Source: an uncultured Lachnospiraceae bacterium (GTDB lineage Bacteria > Bacillota > Clostridia > Lachnospirales > Lachnospiraceae). From it: DNA of 64,000 bases. The notes beneath the pieces were generated by a model that was given only the letters and a program-made list of their open reading frames with translations, ran no database searches and was not told the origin of the DNA. Below are positions 1 to 8,102 of this stretch, in pieces (position 1 is the stretch's first letter; the number at the start of each line of letters is the position of its first letter). Made by a program: the position numbers and the translations under genes. The stretch spans positions 186,001-250,000 of the forward strand of contig CAIFEV010000004.1 of NCBI GenBank assembly GCA_903789615.1, written 5' to 3'.

Positions 1-1847
1 CCGCCGGCCTGAGTCCATGCGAGTCCGTTCACGACGCCGACCTCATCTTTCGAGTGCAGGACCGGCTTTTCAAATTTCTGCCTTCCGAGATACTTTGAGA
101 CATTCCGTTCCGTCACCGAAACTGCATCGGAGCGGATCTGTCCGTCCCTGTACAGTCTTTTCACGCTGATCCGGCAGATCTTTGCGATCTGTCTCTCGAG
201 CTGTCTCACGCCCGCCTCGGCTGTATACCCTTCGACGATCCGTATCAGGGCGTTGTCGGAAATTTTCAGCTGTCCGGCAGCAAGCCCGTTTTTCTCCACC
301 TGCTTGGGGATCAGATGTTCCTTGGCGATGTGAAGTTTCTCATTTGCCGTATATCCGGAAAGCTGGATGATCTCCATGCGGTCGTACAGAGGCTGACTGA
401 TCCTGCCAAGATCATTGGCGGTGCATATGAACAGAACGTTGGAGAGATCGGTCTCCATATCAATGTAGTGATCGACAAAATGCCGGTTCTGCTCTCCGTC
501 CAGCACTTCCAGGAGAGCCGCCTGCGGATCGCCCTGAAAACCGTCTCCGCCGACCTTGTCGATCTCATCCAGCAGCATAAGCGGATTGTTCACGCCTGCA
601 CTTTTCAGTCCTGCTGCGATCCGCCCCGGGAGCGCGCCCACATAGGTTCTGCGGTGGCCGCGGATCTCTGCTTCGTCGTGAACGCCGCCGAGCGCAACCC
701 GGATATAAGGAATGCCCAGTGCCGATGCAACCGAACGGGCAATCGAAGTCTTGCCGGTTCCCGGAGGGCCGGCGAGGCACAGAATCGGAGCGTCTCCCTT
801 TTTCCCACGCGTGGCTATGCGCACGCTAAGTGCCTCAATGATCCGCTCCTTCACCTCTTCCAGTCCGTAGTGATCCCGGTCGAGCACTTCTCTGGCGCTT
901 TCAAGGTCTGTTTTGACCGGAGCGCTCTTGTCCCACGGCATGGAAACAAGCGTCTCGATATAGGCGCGGCTCATGCTCGCGTCCGGCGATCCGGGCTGCA
1001 GAGCCTTGAACCGCTGAATCTCCCGGCGGATTTTCTTTTTCACTTCCCCGGAAGCCGTCAGGCTGTCCACTCTCTTCAGGAACTCATCCGCCTCGGACTC
1101 CGGCGTCAGATCCCCGAGCTCCTGGCCGATGACCCGCATTTCCTCGCGGAGCACATAATCCCGCTGGTTCTTATCGAGGCTGCTGTGCACCTTGGAAGCG
1201 ATTTCCGCACGGATCCGGGCGATCTCGGCAGCCTTCTTCAGAAATGTCACGGTAAATGCAAACTGCTCATCCACGCCGGTCAGTTTCAGAAATTGCTGCC
1301 GGTCTTCATTGTCGGAAGCAAAACGGCTGATGATATTAGCCATGATGCTCTGAAGACTGCTGTCGGACGTCACGGAGTTAAACCTGCGCATGGCATCTTC
1401 CGGAACGCCCGGAAGATTCTTTATCAGTCCCGACAGATCATCGGCAAGCTCCGCCTCCATTGCTTTTTTCTTCAGAATATCCGGGTCCGCCGGTTCGTCC
1501 TGAAGCAGCACAGACCCGCGCAGTCCGTCGCTGTCATAAGTGACTTCCGTGAGCACGCCGCGGGTCCGTCCTTCCAGTGCCACCTTCCATGTGATCGGAT
1601 CTGTCATCCTGCTTTCCTGGATGATAGCAAGCGTCCCGTTCGGATACAGCTGTTCGTATACATGCGGCGGCGCGGAGATGTCCGCGTCCTTCCGGCGGCA
1701 CACGGCAAAGACTTCCGTTTCGCCGTGGTTCTGAAGCCACTGAAGCGTCGCCGTATTTTCCGGGTGCCTGAACGAAAAAGATATGACCGCGTGTGGCAGC
1801 ACGGTCATATCATCAAGCACCAGGACAGGTAATTTCACTTGTTCCAT
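1..1847 (-). CDS. lon: Lon ATP-dependent protease, C-terminal part cut by window edge
   Basis: Encodes the first 615 codons of LonA, the cytosolic ATP-dependent protease that degrades misfolded and regulatory proteins. The N-terminal substrate-binding domain is followed by the AAA+ module with Walker A GPPGTGKT near residue 360 and Walker B LMLLDEIDK. The read ends in GLAWTQAGG, the junction to the Ser-Lys protease domain, so the catalytic dyad lies beyond the left edge. The ATG at 1847 is preceded by GAGGAAGGAAT, a good ribosome site. It starts 21 bases after clpX and is last in the tig-clpP-clpX-lon series, a standard Firmicutes order. Identity is secure; only the protease end is unseen. 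Confidence 0.95.
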   Translation of the reverse strand, partial: MEQVKLPVLVLDDMTVLPHAVISFSFRHPENTATLQWLQNHGETEVFAVCRRKDADISAPPHVYEQLYPNGTLAIIQESRMTDPITWKVALEGRTRGVLTEVTYDSDGLRGSVLLQDEPADPDILKKKAMEAELADDLSGLIKNLPGVPEDAMRRFNSVTSDSSLQSIMANIISRFASDNEDRQQFLKLTGVDEQFAFTVTFLKKAAEIARIRAEIASKVHSSLDKNQRDYVLREEMRVIGQELGDLTPESEADEFLKRVDSLTASGEVKKKIRREIQRFKALQPGSPDASMSRAYIETLVSMPWDKSAPVKTDLESAREVLDRDHYGLEEVKERIIEALSVRIATRGKKGDAPILCLAGPPGTGKTSIARSVASALGIPYIRVALGGVHDEAEIRGHRRTYVGALPGRIAAGLKSAGVNNPLMLLDEIDKVGGDGFQGDPQAALLEVLDGEQNRHFVDHYIDMETDLSNVLFICTANDLGRISQPLYDRMEIIQLSGYTANEKLHIAKEHLIPKQVEKNGLAAGQLKISDNALIRIVEGYTAEAGVRQLERQIAKICRISVKRLYRDGQIRSDAVSVTERNVSKYLGRQKFEKPVLHSKDEVGVVNGLAWTQAG

Positions 1848-1868
1848 ATTCCTTCCTCACCGGTGCGT

Positions 1869-3152
1869 TTATTCGGCTTTCTTCACCGGCACTTCCGTTT
1901 TTACGGCTGTGTCGTTCCTGTATTCGACGATCGGGTCGGACTCCTTGTCCACCGCCTGCTTTGTGATGAGAACCTTCTTGATATTGTCATCCGACGGTAT
2001 GCTGTACATAATATCGTTCATGACCGACTCGAGAATCGAACGCAGCCCTCTGGCTCCTGTCTTCCTCTCATAGCTCTTGTGCGCAACTTCGCGCACCGCA
2101 TCCGGCGTAAACTCCAGATCCACCTTGTCAAGCGAGAAAAGTGCCTTGTACTGCTTGACGATCGCATTTTTCGGCTCGGTGAGTATTCTGACCAGCGATT
2201 CCTCGTCCAGCGAATCCAGCGCCACGACAACCGGAAGACGGCCGACGAATTCCGGAATAAGGCCGAACTTGATCAGATCCTGCGGAAGGACCTCGTGGAA
2301 CAGCTCCCCGACGCTTTTTTTCTGTTTCTCGTGCAGAACAGAATTAAATCCGATCGTCGACTGATCCATCCTGTGCTCGATGATCTGATCCAGTCCGTCA
2401 AACGCGCCGCCGCAGATAAACAGGATGTTGGTCGTGTCGATCTCGATCATCTCCTGCTGTGGGTGCTTTCTGCCGCCCTGCGGCGGAACCGAAGCCTTCG
2501 TGCCTTCCAGAATCTTCAGCAGAGCCTGCTGTACACCTTCTCCGGATACATCCCGGGTGATGGAAAGATTCTCCGATTTCTTCGTGATCTTGTCAATTTC
2601 ATCGATGTAGATGATGCCGTACTGCGCCTTCTCCACATCGTAGTCCGCCGCCTGAATGAGCTTCAGCAGAATGTTCTCGACATCCTCACCGACATAGCCC
2701 GCCTCCGTCAGCGTGGTCGCGTCGGCAATGGCAAATGGCACATTCAGCATTCTTGCGAGGTTCTGCGCCAGAAATGTCTTGCCGGAACCGGTGGGTCCGA
2801 GCATCAGAATATTGCTTTTCTGCAGTTCAACATCGAGCTTGCGTCCGGAAAGAATTCTTTTATAGTGATTGTATACCGCGACCGCCAGAACTTTTTTCGC
2901 CTCATCCTGGCCGATCACATACTGATCGAGAAATTCCTTGATTTCCTTCGGTTTGCGGAGGCGGATATCCATTTCCTCAATCGCCTCGTCGCTGTCGGTT
3001 TGAAATTCCTCGGTTAAAATATCATTGCACAGTGCCACACATTCGTCGCAGATATAGACACCGTTCGGACCGGAAATCAGTTTTCTGACCTGGTCCTGGG
3101 TCTTACCGCAGAATGAGCAGCGGATTTTTCCGTCAAATGATCTTTGTGCCAT
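1869..3152 (-). CDS. clpX: ClpX, ATP-binding unfoldase subunit of ClpXP
   Basis: AAA+ unfoldase of 427 residues that recognises tagged substrates and feeds them to ClpP in the cytosol. The N-terminal zinc-binding domain has its four cysteines at 12, 15, 35 and 38. Walker A GPTGSGKT is at 119-126, Walker B is IIYIDEIDK, and the IGF loop that docks onto ClpP is present in STIGFNS. Length is typical of the family. The ATG is preceded by AAGGGGTACT. It follows clpP with a 72-base gap holding a terminator-like hairpin, so clpX and lon may be made at lower levels than clpP. Confidence 0.97.
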   Translation of the reverse strand: MAQRSFDGKIRCSFCGKTQDQVRKLISGPNGVYICDECVALCNDILTEEFQTDSDEAIEEMDIRLRKPKEIKEFLDQYVIGQDEAKKVLAVAVYNHYKRILSGRKLDVELQKSNILMLGPTGSGKTFLAQNLARMLNVPFAIADATTLTEAGYVGEDVENILLKLIQAADYDVEKAQYGIIYIDEIDKITKKSENLSITRDVSGEGVQQALLKILEGTKASVPPQGGRKHPQQEMIEIDTTNILFICGGAFDGLDQIIEHRMDQSTIGFNSVLHEKQKKSVGELFHEVLPQDLIKFGLIPEFVGRLPVVVALDSLDEESLVRILTEPKNAIVKQYKALFSLDKVDLEFTPDAVREVAHKSYERKTGARGLRSILESVMNDIMYSIPSDDNIKKVLITKQAVDKESDPIVEYRNDTAVKTEVPVKKAE

Positions 3153-3171
3153 AGTACCCCTTGACTAACAG

Positions 3172-3216
3172 TAAAAGAAGGCGGGGAGCCTGATCCGAAA
3201 GATCGGGCCTCCCGCC
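3172..3216 (-). terminator. Hairpin with T-run between clpP and clpX
   Basis: On the minus strand GGCGGG and CCCGCC arms (3211-3216 and 3180-3186) enclose further pairing around a TTTC loop, followed by TTCTTTT. It lies just after the clpP stop and before clpX. It looks like an intrinsic terminator that would allow partial read-through inside the operon. Confidence 0.65.
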
Positions 3217-3224
3217 GGTTCAAA

Positions 3225-3809
3225 TCAGTTTCTCTTATCCACGACGTTATCGATCAGGCCGTACTCTTTTGCCTGCTCTGCTGTCATATAATTGTCGCGT
3301 TCCGTGTCCTCATTGATCTGCTCGATCGGCTTGCCGGTGTTGGCGGCAAGAATTCTGTTCAGACGGTCACGGGTTTCCAGAATATTTTTCGCCACAATCC
3401 GGATATCGGTTTCCTTACCCTGAACACCGCCGGACGGCTGGTGAATCATAATCTCGGAATTCGGAAGAGCAAGCCGCTTTCCCTTTGTACCGCCGGACAG
3501 CAGGAATGCTCCCATGCTGGCTGCCAGCCCCACACAGATCGTCGACACATCGCACTTGATGTACTGCATTGTGTCATAAATCGCGAATCCTGCCGTTACC
3601 GAACCGCCCGGGCTGTTGATATAAAGGGAAATGTCCTTGTCCGGATCTTCCGCCTCCAGGAACAGCAGCTCCGCGACGATTACGCTGGCGCTGGAATCAT
3701 TGACTTCTCCGTCAAGGAAAATAATTCTGTCCTTCAGGAGCCGGGAATAGATATCATAGGATCTCTCCCCGCGGCTCGTGTTCTCTACGACATATGGAAT
3801 CAAACTCAA
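3225..3809 (-). CDS. clpP: ClpP, proteolytic subunit of Clp protease
   Basis: Serine peptidase of 194 residues that forms the double-heptamer chamber of ClpXP/ClpCP. The catalytic triad is visible: Ser98 in AASMG, His123 in MIHQPSGG and Asp172 in TERDN. The start is a TTG at 3809, eight bases after GGAGG. No in-frame ATG gives a better N terminus, and MSLIPYVVE matches the usual ClpP start. It lies 42 bases downstream of tig. A weak start codon here could tune the protein level. Confidence 0.97.
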   Translation of the reverse strand: MSLIPYVVENTSRGERSYDIYSRLLKDRIIFLDGEVNDSSASVIVAELLFLEAEDPDKDISLYINSPGGSVTAGFAIYDTMQYIKCDVSTICVGLAASMGAFLLSGGTKGKRLALPNSEIMIHQPSGGVQGKETDIRIVAKNILETRDRLNRILAANTGKPIEQINEDTERDNYMTAEQAKEYGLIDNVVDKRN

Positions 3810-3851
3810 AACTCACACCTCCTGATTCCGACAGAGGAGACTTGCGGCAGA

Positions 3852-5198
3852 TTACTGCTTGTCATCTGCCTTTTCGTCTTCGGCCTTTGTGTCCTCTTCG
3901 GCCTTTTTCTCTGTCTCAACTGCATTATCGACAACGAACCTGACAGCCTTGTCGATCGCGATATCAGCCTTCATCTGCTCCTTCTCGGCATCGCCCATCA
4001 TGGAGCGGATCTTTTCGATGTCCATCTTGTACGCATCAGCCATCTTCTTCAGCTGTTCTTCAAGATCCTCATCGGTTGCCTCAAGTTTTTCCGCTTTCGC
4101 GATCTCCTCAAGGCAGAGGCTGTTTTTAATTCTCTTCTCGGCTTCCGGGCGGAACTGCTCAAGCAGCTTGTCCGGTGTAAGTCCGGTGTACTTGTAATAC
4201 TGATCAATCGGAATTCCCTGCTGGGAAAGTCTCTGAGCGAAGTCATCCGCCATTCTCTCGCACTGCGTGTCGATCATAGCCTTCGGAATGTCCATCTTCG
4301 CATCGGCCGTGATCTTGTCCATCGCCTGCGTCTCTTTGCTGCTGCGGGCGGCATCTTCCTTGCGCTTTGCGATCTGGCTCTTCAGATCATCCTTATATGC
4401 ATCCAGCGTCTCAAAATCGGAAACATCACTGGCGAATTCGTCCGTGAGCTCCGGAAGCTGCTTCTCCGTAATCTTCTTCACCGTGACCTTGAACACGGCC
4501 GGCTTGCCTTTCAGTTCTTCCGCATGATAGTCTTCCGGGAACGTCACGTTGATGTCCTTCTCCGTGCCGATCTCCATGCCGACAACCTGCTCCTCAAAGC
4601 CCGGGATGAAGGAATGCGATCCGATTGTGAGCGGATAGTCCGTACCTTTTCCGCCCTCAAATTCCTTGCCGTCAACAAAACCGTCAAAATCAATGACTGT
4701 CTCATCGCCGTCTTTGACTGCGCGGTCCGTCACCTCGACCTTTCTCGCATTCTGTTCCTGAACCTTCTTCAGTTCGTCCTCGATATCCTTGTCGGTGACT
4801 TCGGTGTCCTGTTTATCAACCTCAACACCCTTGTACTGACCGAGTTCTACATCCGGGCGGACGGCGACTTCAGCCGTAAAGATAAACGGCTTGCCGACTT
4901 CCAGCTGGCTGGCAGCAATCTTCGGACGGGAAACGATATCAAGTTTGCTCTCTTCGGCGGCCTTGGAATACTCACCCGGAATCACCTCATTGGCCGCTCC
5001 CTCGAAGAATACATCCGCGCCGTACATCTTCTCGATAAGCTTGCGCGGTGCCTTTCCGCGGCGGAACCCCGGGACGTTGATCCGGGACTTTTCTCTATTA
5101 TATGCTTTATTCAGACCTTTCTCGAACTCCTCGTCCGATACTTCGATCACAAGCTTAACCACGTTCTTCTCGTCAGTGTTCTCAACCTTGAAACTCAT
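3852..5198 (-). CDS. tig: Trigger factor, ribosome-bound chaperone
   Basis: Peptidyl-prolyl isomerase and chaperone of 448 residues that binds nascent chains at the ribosome exit. The N-terminal ribosome-docking signature GFRRGKAP is at about 45-52. An FKBP-like isomerase domain lies near 150-245 (FDGFVDGKEFEGG). The long helical C-terminal domain follows and ends in a very acidic Lys/Glu/Asp tail, common in clostridial homologues. The ATG has AGGAGG upstream. It is first in the tig-clpP-clpX-lon unit and has its own extended -10 promoter. Confidence 0.96.
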   Translation of the reverse strand: MSFKVENTDEKNVVKLVIEVSDEEFEKGLNKAYNREKSRINVPGFRRGKAPRKLIEKMYGADVFFEGAANEVIPGEYSKAAEESKLDIVSRPKIAASQLEVGKPFIFTAEVAVRPDVELGQYKGVEVDKQDTEVTDKDIEDELKKVQEQNARKVEVTDRAVKDGDETVIDFDGFVDGKEFEGGKGTDYPLTIGSHSFIPGFEEQVVGMEIGTEKDINVTFPEDYHAEELKGKPAVFKVTVKKITEKQLPELTDEFASDVSDFETLDAYKDDLKSQIAKRKEDAARSSKETQAMDKITADAKMDIPKAMIDTQCERMADDFAQRLSQQGIPIDQYYKYTGLTPDKLLEQFRPEAEKRIKNSLCLEEIAKAEKLEATDEDLEEQLKKMADAYKMDIEKIRSMMGDAEKEQMKADIAIDKAVRFVVDNAVETEKKAEEDTKAEDEKADDKQ

Positions 5199-5279
5199 CG
5201 TTTCTTAAATCCTCCTTGCAATCCCGGTTTTCCGGAACTTGTTCCCGTTCCCAGAGTCTTTCTGAGAACATACTTTGCG

Positions 5280-5288
5280 ATTATAGCA
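5280..5288 (-). promoter_or_regulatory. Extended -10 promoter of tig operon
   Basis: The minus strand carries TGCTATAAT, a perfect extended -10 (TGnTATAAT), about 80 bases before the tig ATG. No good -35 is seen, which fits an extended -10 promoter. No CIRCE or CtsR-like repeat was recognised here. Confidence 0.6.
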
Positions 5289-5351
5289 CAGGGGCTTTTG
5301 AAAATCTATATATATTTTATTAAGTATGATACCGCAGCATCCGGCATTTCC

Positions 5352-6428
5352 TCACTTTGCATAGGTAATAAGCATGTCGCGGACATCATAATTCCGGTCA
5401 AGATCTGTCTGTGCATTTGCCGCCACACAGATGTAATGATGACCGTTCTTCAAATACATCACGACAATGCTGTGTCCGCTCTCGGTGTAGCCGGTCTTGC
5501 CTCCGATGTACGTCACATCATCCGGCATTCCGTCTGTCCCGCCCATCGTCGCATAGGCCCCGCTCGTAAAAGAAAGGCCTTCCGAGTGCTTGCTCATAAC
5601 CTGTGTCGTGTACGACCGGGCTGTCAGGATCTCCTCGCAGATGCTGTTGTGCATAGCATACTGAAACAGCCTCGCGATATCCTCCGGCGTCGAGTAAAGG
5701 TCCGGATCATCAAGTCCGTAAGGATTTGTGAAATGGGAATTGCTCATCCCGATCTTCTGGGCGGTCTCGTTCATCTTCGTCATAAAATCCTCTTCTGACG
5801 GAAAGAATGTCTCGATCAGCCCCTCGACAGCGTCCGCTCCGGACGGGAGAATCACACCGTACATCATGTCTTCGGCCGTCGCTGTCTCGCCGGAAAGAAA
5901 TCCTGCCAGTGACGCGTTCAGTCCGGTAACCAGATACTGAAGCTTGTCCACATCAAAGGTATAAGTTCTGCTCTGCCAGTCCGCAGGGAGATTCTCAACA
6001 ATCGTCACGAGAGTCAGAACCTTCGTCATGGAAGCCGGGCGGATTCTCGTCTGATACAGGGCCGTTCCGCCTGTAGCGCTGGTTCCGCCCGCCGCGACGA
6101 TCTTGCACGCATCGGCGTCGATCAGGATGTCTGCAGCTGACCGCATACCGGTCATGGCTGTATAATCGTCCGCTTCCACCGGCTGCTTCATCCGGATCAC
6201 CGACACACTGTCGTAAACTTCCTGATCTCCGGCCGACGCCTTCAGTTCCGCCTTCGCCGCCGACACACGGCCGGCGCGTGCCAGAACCGGATAGGCACCG
6301 GCGACAATCGCGACAGCTATGACAACTGCCGCGATAAAGACCGCAGCAATGCGGTTTCCCGAATTCCGCCTTCTTCTGTGTCCCCCGTGCGGTCTTCTTC
6401 TCTCTGTCCGCCTCTCTTCGTGTTCCAT
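5352..6428 (-). CDS. D-alanyl-D-alanine carboxypeptidase (peptidase S11, PBP5/DacA type)
   Basis: Membrane-anchored serine carboxypeptidase that trims the terminal D-Ala from peptidoglycan stem peptides. A basic N terminus is followed by one hydrophobic segment at about 26-48, then the penicillin-binding domain. Active-site motifs are SMTK (nucleophile Ser at about 133), SGA in place of the usual SxN, and KTG in GGKTGYTE. The Ala in the second motif is a departure from the classical Asn. The ATG at 6428 is chosen over an upstream TTG at 6467 because AGGAG lies 13 bases before it. It is the last gene of the NUDIX / DJ-1 / carboxypeptidase unit. Confidence 0.9.
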   Translation of the reverse strand: MEHEERRTERRRPHGGHRRRRNSGNRIAAVFIAAVVIAVAIVAGAYPVLARAGRVSAAKAELKASAGDQEVYDSVSVIRMKQPVEADDYTAMTGMRSAADILIDADACKIVAAGGTSATGGTALYQTRIRPASMTKVLTLVTIVENLPADWQSRTYTFDVDKLQYLVTGLNASLAGFLSGETATAEDMMYGVILPSGADAVEGLIETFFPSEEDFMTKMNETAQKIGMSNSHFTNPYGLDDPDLYSTPEDIARLFQYAMHNSICEEILTARSYTTQVMSKHSEGLSFTSGAYATMGGTDGMPDDVTYIGGKTGYTESGHSIVVMYLKNGHHYICVAANAQTDLDRNYDVRDMLITYAK

Positions 6429-6456
6429 AAAATTTTCTTCTCTCCTTAAGCCCCTG

Positions 6457-7020
6457 TCACTCGTCAAGATACTGGCACTTAAGCCCTAAGTCGTGAGCTG
6501 CCTCATCGCCATGCGTCTGCCGCACGATCTCCAGGCCCAGATCGACGGCACATCCCATTCCTCTGGCCGTAATAATGTGCCCGTCCGTCACAACACGGGT
6601 CGGCCTGCGAAGAACCTGGGCGTCCAGGAGTTCATCCTCATACCCCGGAAACGCGACCGCCTTTTTGCCGGCCAGAATCCGCAGTCTCCCGAGAACCGAC
6701 GGAGCCGCGCAGATGGCTGCGATCCATCCGCCGTTTTCCGCGTGCTTCACAAGCAGGTCAAGCAGCGCCTTGTCCTCGTAATAGTGGGACGTCCCGGGGC
6801 CTCCCGGTAGAAACAGCATATCGTCCGTGCTGATTTTGTCAAAATCGATCTCCTCATACAGAGCATCCGTCTTCACGGTGACATCCTGAGCGCTGGTGAC
6901 GTGATGACTGCCCGTGATGCTCACCGTCGTTGTGCGGATATCCGCGCGCCGCAGGATATCAATCACTGCCAGTGCTTCAACCGTCTCGAAACCATCCGTC
7001 ATAAATGCATAAACGTTCAT
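6457..7020 (-). CDS. DJ-1/PfpI family protein (ThiJ/YajL-like)
   Basis: Protein of 187 residues with the class I glutamine amidotransferase-like fold of the DJ-1/PfpI family. The nucleophile-elbow cysteine is in AAICAAPSVLG, and the conserved acidic residue is in the early FETVEA segment. Members act in protein or metabolite deglycation and oxidative stress; the exact role here is unknown. The ATG at 7020 has AGAGGAG six bases upstream and overlaps the stop of the NUDIX gene (ATGA), so the two are probably translationally coupled. Confidence 0.88.
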   Translation of the reverse strand: MNVYAFMTDGFETVEALAVIDILRRADIRTTTVSITGSHHVTSAQDVTVKTDALYEEIDFDKISTDDMLFLPGGPGTSHYYEDKALLDLLVKHAENGGWIAAICAAPSVLGRLRILAGKKAVAFPGYEDELLDAQVLRRPTRVVTDGHIITARGMGCAVDLGLEIVRQTHGDEAAHDLGLKCQYLDE

Positions 7021-7586
7021 GCCTGCTCCTCTCTGCTCCAAAGATAGCAATACGCCTGCGTTCTCGCGGCGAACCGCTCCGACTTCAAAAGCTCTCTCAC
7101 TTCCGCCCGCGTGTACCAGCGGGCCTCAATCTCTTCCAGCGTGCTGCTGCTTGCGGCAAATGTCCCTTCCGCCTTTCCGATCACCACCGCGTTCGTTTCA
7201 TTGGCGAAGCCGATCGCACTGTACGAGTCATTCAGCCGGTCGTCGATCTGAATCAGTCTCAGGCCGGTTTCCTCGCGAAGCTCTCTCGCCGCCGCCACTT
7301 CCGGCGTCTCGCCCTCATCAATCAGTCCCGCCGGAAAATTATAGATGTATGCGTCGACCGAAAGCCGGAATTCCCGGTTCAGCAGGATGTGCATGCCCGA
7401 ACGGTCCGTGGCGATGATGACAACTCCGTCCGGACCCGGATTGCGGATCTCTTCTTCCGTCGTTATATTTTTATTCCGGCTGATGATCTCATACGTCTTT
7501 TTCCTGTCATCTGCGGTTGTGTAATACAGATCGTACCGGCTGATGAACCTGCCCTCGTCAATCTTTTTGATGCCGTCAAACTTCAT
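7017..7586 (-). CDS. NUDIX hydrolase, ADP-ribose pyrophosphatase-like
   Basis: Hydrolase of nucleoside diphosphates linked to another moiety. The NUDIX box is intact as GLIDEGETPEVAAARELR followed by EETGL. The family resemblance is to NUDIX proteins of the ADP-ribose pyrophosphatase group; the substrate is inferred. The ATG at 7586 (MKFDGIKK) is preferred to upstream codons because AAAGGAAA lies upstream and the extension looks like leader sequence. First gene of a three-gene unit with DJ-1 and the carboxypeptidase, and has its own promoter. Confidence 0.88.
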   Translation of the reverse strand: MKFDGIKKIDEGRFISRYDLYYTTADDRKKTYEIISRNKNITTEEEIRNPGPDGVVIIATDRSGMHILLNREFRLSVDAYIYNFPAGLIDEGETPEVAAARELREETGLRLIQIDDRLNDSYSAIGFANETNAVVIGKAEGTFAASSSTLEEIEARWYTRAEVRELLKSERFAARTQAYCYLWSREEQA

Positions 7587-7673
7587 ACAGGCCTGTTTCC
7601 TTTCTGCCGCCCGGATCTTTTTTGTCTGCCAGGCAGTACAACAGGCGTGTCTGTGCACGCCCATCCGTCTGCT

Positions 7674-7702
7674 ATTATAACAACCGGCCGGCCCGCTTTA
7701 AA
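7674..7702 (-). promoter_or_regulatory. Sigma-A-type promoter of the NUDIX operon
   Basis: On the minus strand TTTAAA (7697-7702), a 17-base spacer and a perfect TATAAT (7674-7679). It lies about 90 bases before the NUDIX ATG and just after the terminator of the preceding small gene. Confidence 0.65.
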
Positions 7703-7738
7703 GGCAAAAGAAAAGAGGCGGCCGCAAAACCGCCTCTT
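7703..7738 (-). terminator. Intrinsic terminator after small membrane protein gene
   Basis: Nine-base-pair stem AAGAGGCGG/CCGCCTCTT (7713-7721 with 7730-7738) followed on the minus strand by TTCTTTTG. It starts 20 bases after the stop of the 73-residue protein. Confidence 0.8.
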
Positions 7739-7757
7739 CGCTTCCTGTTTTCTCAAA

Positions 7758-7979
7758 TCATTTGTCGTCATCCACATCTTCGTCTTCAAAATCATCCTCA
7801 TCGTCGAGATAATCCGGCGAAAAGTATTTGTAAAGCACGAAAATCAGAATCCCGACACCTGCAGCGCAGAGAAGTACAATAAGGCAGATCTTCAGAGTCT
7901 TCTTCACCTCTTCATTCTCCAGCTCTTCCTTCTTTGTCTTTAGCAGGCTGATCAGCTCCTGAATCTTCTCTGTATCCAT
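7758..7979 (-). CDS. Small single-pass membrane protein with acidic tail
   Basis: Protein of 73 residues with no recognised family. A charged helical N-terminal part (about 1-28) is followed by one membrane segment (about 29-50) and a tail of nearly only Asp and Glu. The ATG is preceded by AAGGAGGTCTGCCAT, an excellent ribosome site. It has its own promoter and terminator, so it is a single-gene unit. Function unknown. Confidence 0.8.
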   Translation of the reverse strand: MDTEKIQELISLLKTKKEELENEEVKKTLKICLIVLLCAAGVGILIFVLYKYFSPDYLDDEDDFEDEDVDDDK

Positions 7980-8033
7980 ATGGCAGACCTCCTTGAAAAA
8001 TGTGAATGAACACGAATCTTCTTATTCCCCGTT

Positions 8034-8062
8034 ATTATAGCACGGAAACGGGGCACTTCCAA
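8034..8062 (-). promoter_or_regulatory. Promoter of small membrane protein gene
   Basis: Minus strand: TTGGAA (8057-8062), 17-base spacer, TATAAT (8034-8039). The -10 is also extended (TGCTATAAT). Confidence 0.7.
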
Positions 8063-8102
8063 CAGAAATACACGTTTCAGGCGCACCGCCGCGCCTTTTG
8101 GC

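Noticed and set aside
315-1832. Plus-strand open frame of 505 codons opposite lon
   Set aside because: Antisense to Lon, whose motifs are intact on the minus strand.
3441-5798. Long plus-strand open frame of 785 codons opposite clpP and tig
   Set aside because: It runs antisense through two unmistakable genes, has no ribosome site and no family resemblance. High GC at third positions produces such shadows.
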